Positions 6,939 to 7,274 of a stretch of 7,274 nt of DNA are shown here, piece after piece. A model generated the notes under the pieces. The model did not search any database. It was not told where the DNA came from and was given only the letters and a program-made list of their open reading frames with translations. A program made the translations under genes and the position numbers. The stretch comes from Verrucomicrobiota bacterium. GTDB lineage: Bacteria; Verrucomicrobiota; Verrucomicrobiia; Limisphaerales; JAGWYX01. Position 1 is the first letter of the stretch. Each line of letters opens with the position of its first letter. The stretch is from positions 1-7,274 of the forward strand of contig JAGWYX010000178.1 in the NCBI GenBank assembly GCA_018969165.1, given 5' to 3'.

Positions 6939-6974
6939 ATTTAGAGTCGATTCGACAAAGAATCGGCTTTGAAT
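6939..6974 (+). terminator. Long imperfect hairpin after the glycosyltransferase, possible terminator
   Basis: A 15-bp stem with three G-U pairs forms between 6939-6953 and 6960-6974 around a 6-nt GACAAA loop, 39 nt after the stop codon. Only a TTT (6974-6976) follows directly; longer T-runs come 15-30 nt later. It is AU-rich for a terminator in such a GC-rich genome, so it may instead be a 3'-end stabiliser or a structure within a longer element. Confidence 0.4.
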
Positions 6975-7196
6975 TTGGCCTTGCAGGCGATTTTTGCCCT
7001 CGTTTTTTGGCTGTTACGCACGAGCCGGAGCCTCGAACAGCCACGCCCTTCCACCTTACGCACGGTCTGAGCCCTCTGCCCCGGCGATATCCGGACGCTT
7101 AGGAGGCAAAAACAGGCCTAAAAACCGGCTGTAAGGCCCGAAAAATGGCCCAGATTCTCCACAACTCATTGCCGAAACCGTACTTGTCCAGGCGAC

Positions 7197-7218
7197 AGCA
7201 GACTCGCAGCAGACTCGC
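7197..7218. repeat. 11-nt tandem direct repeat, two copies
   Basis: AGCAGACTCGC occurs twice without a gap (7197-7207 and 7208-7218), followed by one more matching A. It is short and may be a simple slippage duplication. The unit is not a multiple of three. Confidence 0.55.
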
Positions 7219-7274
7219 AACGGGGTCGGTGCCGCCTTAGCGGCGAAAGACATAAGCGACACGATGCCCGTCGT

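Larger units (their letters stand above)
6900..7274. other. Region without a supported gene after the glycosyltransferase
   Basis: The 375 nt to the right edge hold no gene I can support. Short open frames run through on both strands, including one on the minus strand at 7056-7262, but none has a recognisable domain or a ribosome binding site. The T-runs at 6991-6995 and 7003-7008 are not directly preceded by a strong stem. A hairpin, a short tandem duplication and a small GC hairpin (GCCGC 7231-7235 with GCGGC 7240-7244) are present. Confidence 0.5.

Noticed and set aside
6941..6952. 12-mer TTAGAGTCGATT shared with 4368-4379 (the 3' end of the basic protein gene), suggesting a second copy of that gene.
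   Set aside because: A 12-nt match is expected by chance about once in a window of this size, and the flanks do not encode the repeat protein convincingly.
6824..7102. 92-residue plus-strand frame running from the end of the glycosyltransferase into the right-hand region.
   Set aside because: Its first third lies inside the glycosyltransferase gene in another frame, it has no ribosome site and no recognised domain.
7056..7262. 68-residue minus-strand frame, and another minus-strand frame nearby reading LDKYGFGNELWRIW.
   Set aside because: Neither has a recognisable domain or ribosome site; the second lacks a start codon after its upstream stop.

Overview
The window looks like chromosomal DNA from a high-GC bacterium, most plausibly a verrucomicrobial lineage (Pedosphaera/Limisphaera-like). 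This assignment is inference from memory. It rests on three things: the intergenic palindromic repeats between the first two genes, a small Arg/Ala-rich repeat protein of a type I associate with that group, and a DUF2950 remnant. No rRNA, tRNA, CRISPR array, transposase or phage gene was seen.

Layout, left to right. Positions 1-2624 (+) hold the 3' part of a large GH38 (alpha-mannosidase-type) glycoside hydrolase gene whose 5' end lies outside the window. Positions 2625-2983 are non-coding and carry two palindromic repeat modules. Positions 2984-4396 (+) encode a complete 470-residue sugar-porter-family MFS transporter. Positions 4368-4706 (-) encode a 112-residue, strongly basic protein with an N-terminal coiled coil and two 22-residue repeats; its 3' end overlaps the transporter tail to tail. 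Positions 4740-4949 (-) are a decayed DUF2950 fragment. Positions 4950-5300 are non-coding leader DNA with a 12-bp inverted repeat. Positions 5301-6899 (+) encode a complete multi-membrane-segment glycosyltransferase of the GT39/PMT-like class. Positions 6900-7274 hold no gene I can support, but contain a long imperfect hairpin and an 11-nt tandem duplication.

The hydrolase and sugar porter are codirectional and fit a small glycan-use unit: the hydrolase releases alpha-linked mannose or a similar sugar, and the porter imports the monosaccharide. The 359-nt repeat-bearing gap between them argues against tight translational coupling. The glycosyltransferase is probably a separate transcription unit for lipid-linked sugar transfer at the membrane. 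Its base use is visibly less GC-rich than that of the first two genes.

I did not find a clearly new multi-gene system. The most unusual items are the repeat-bearing basic protein, the nested palindrome with compensatory changes, and the DUF2950 remnant.
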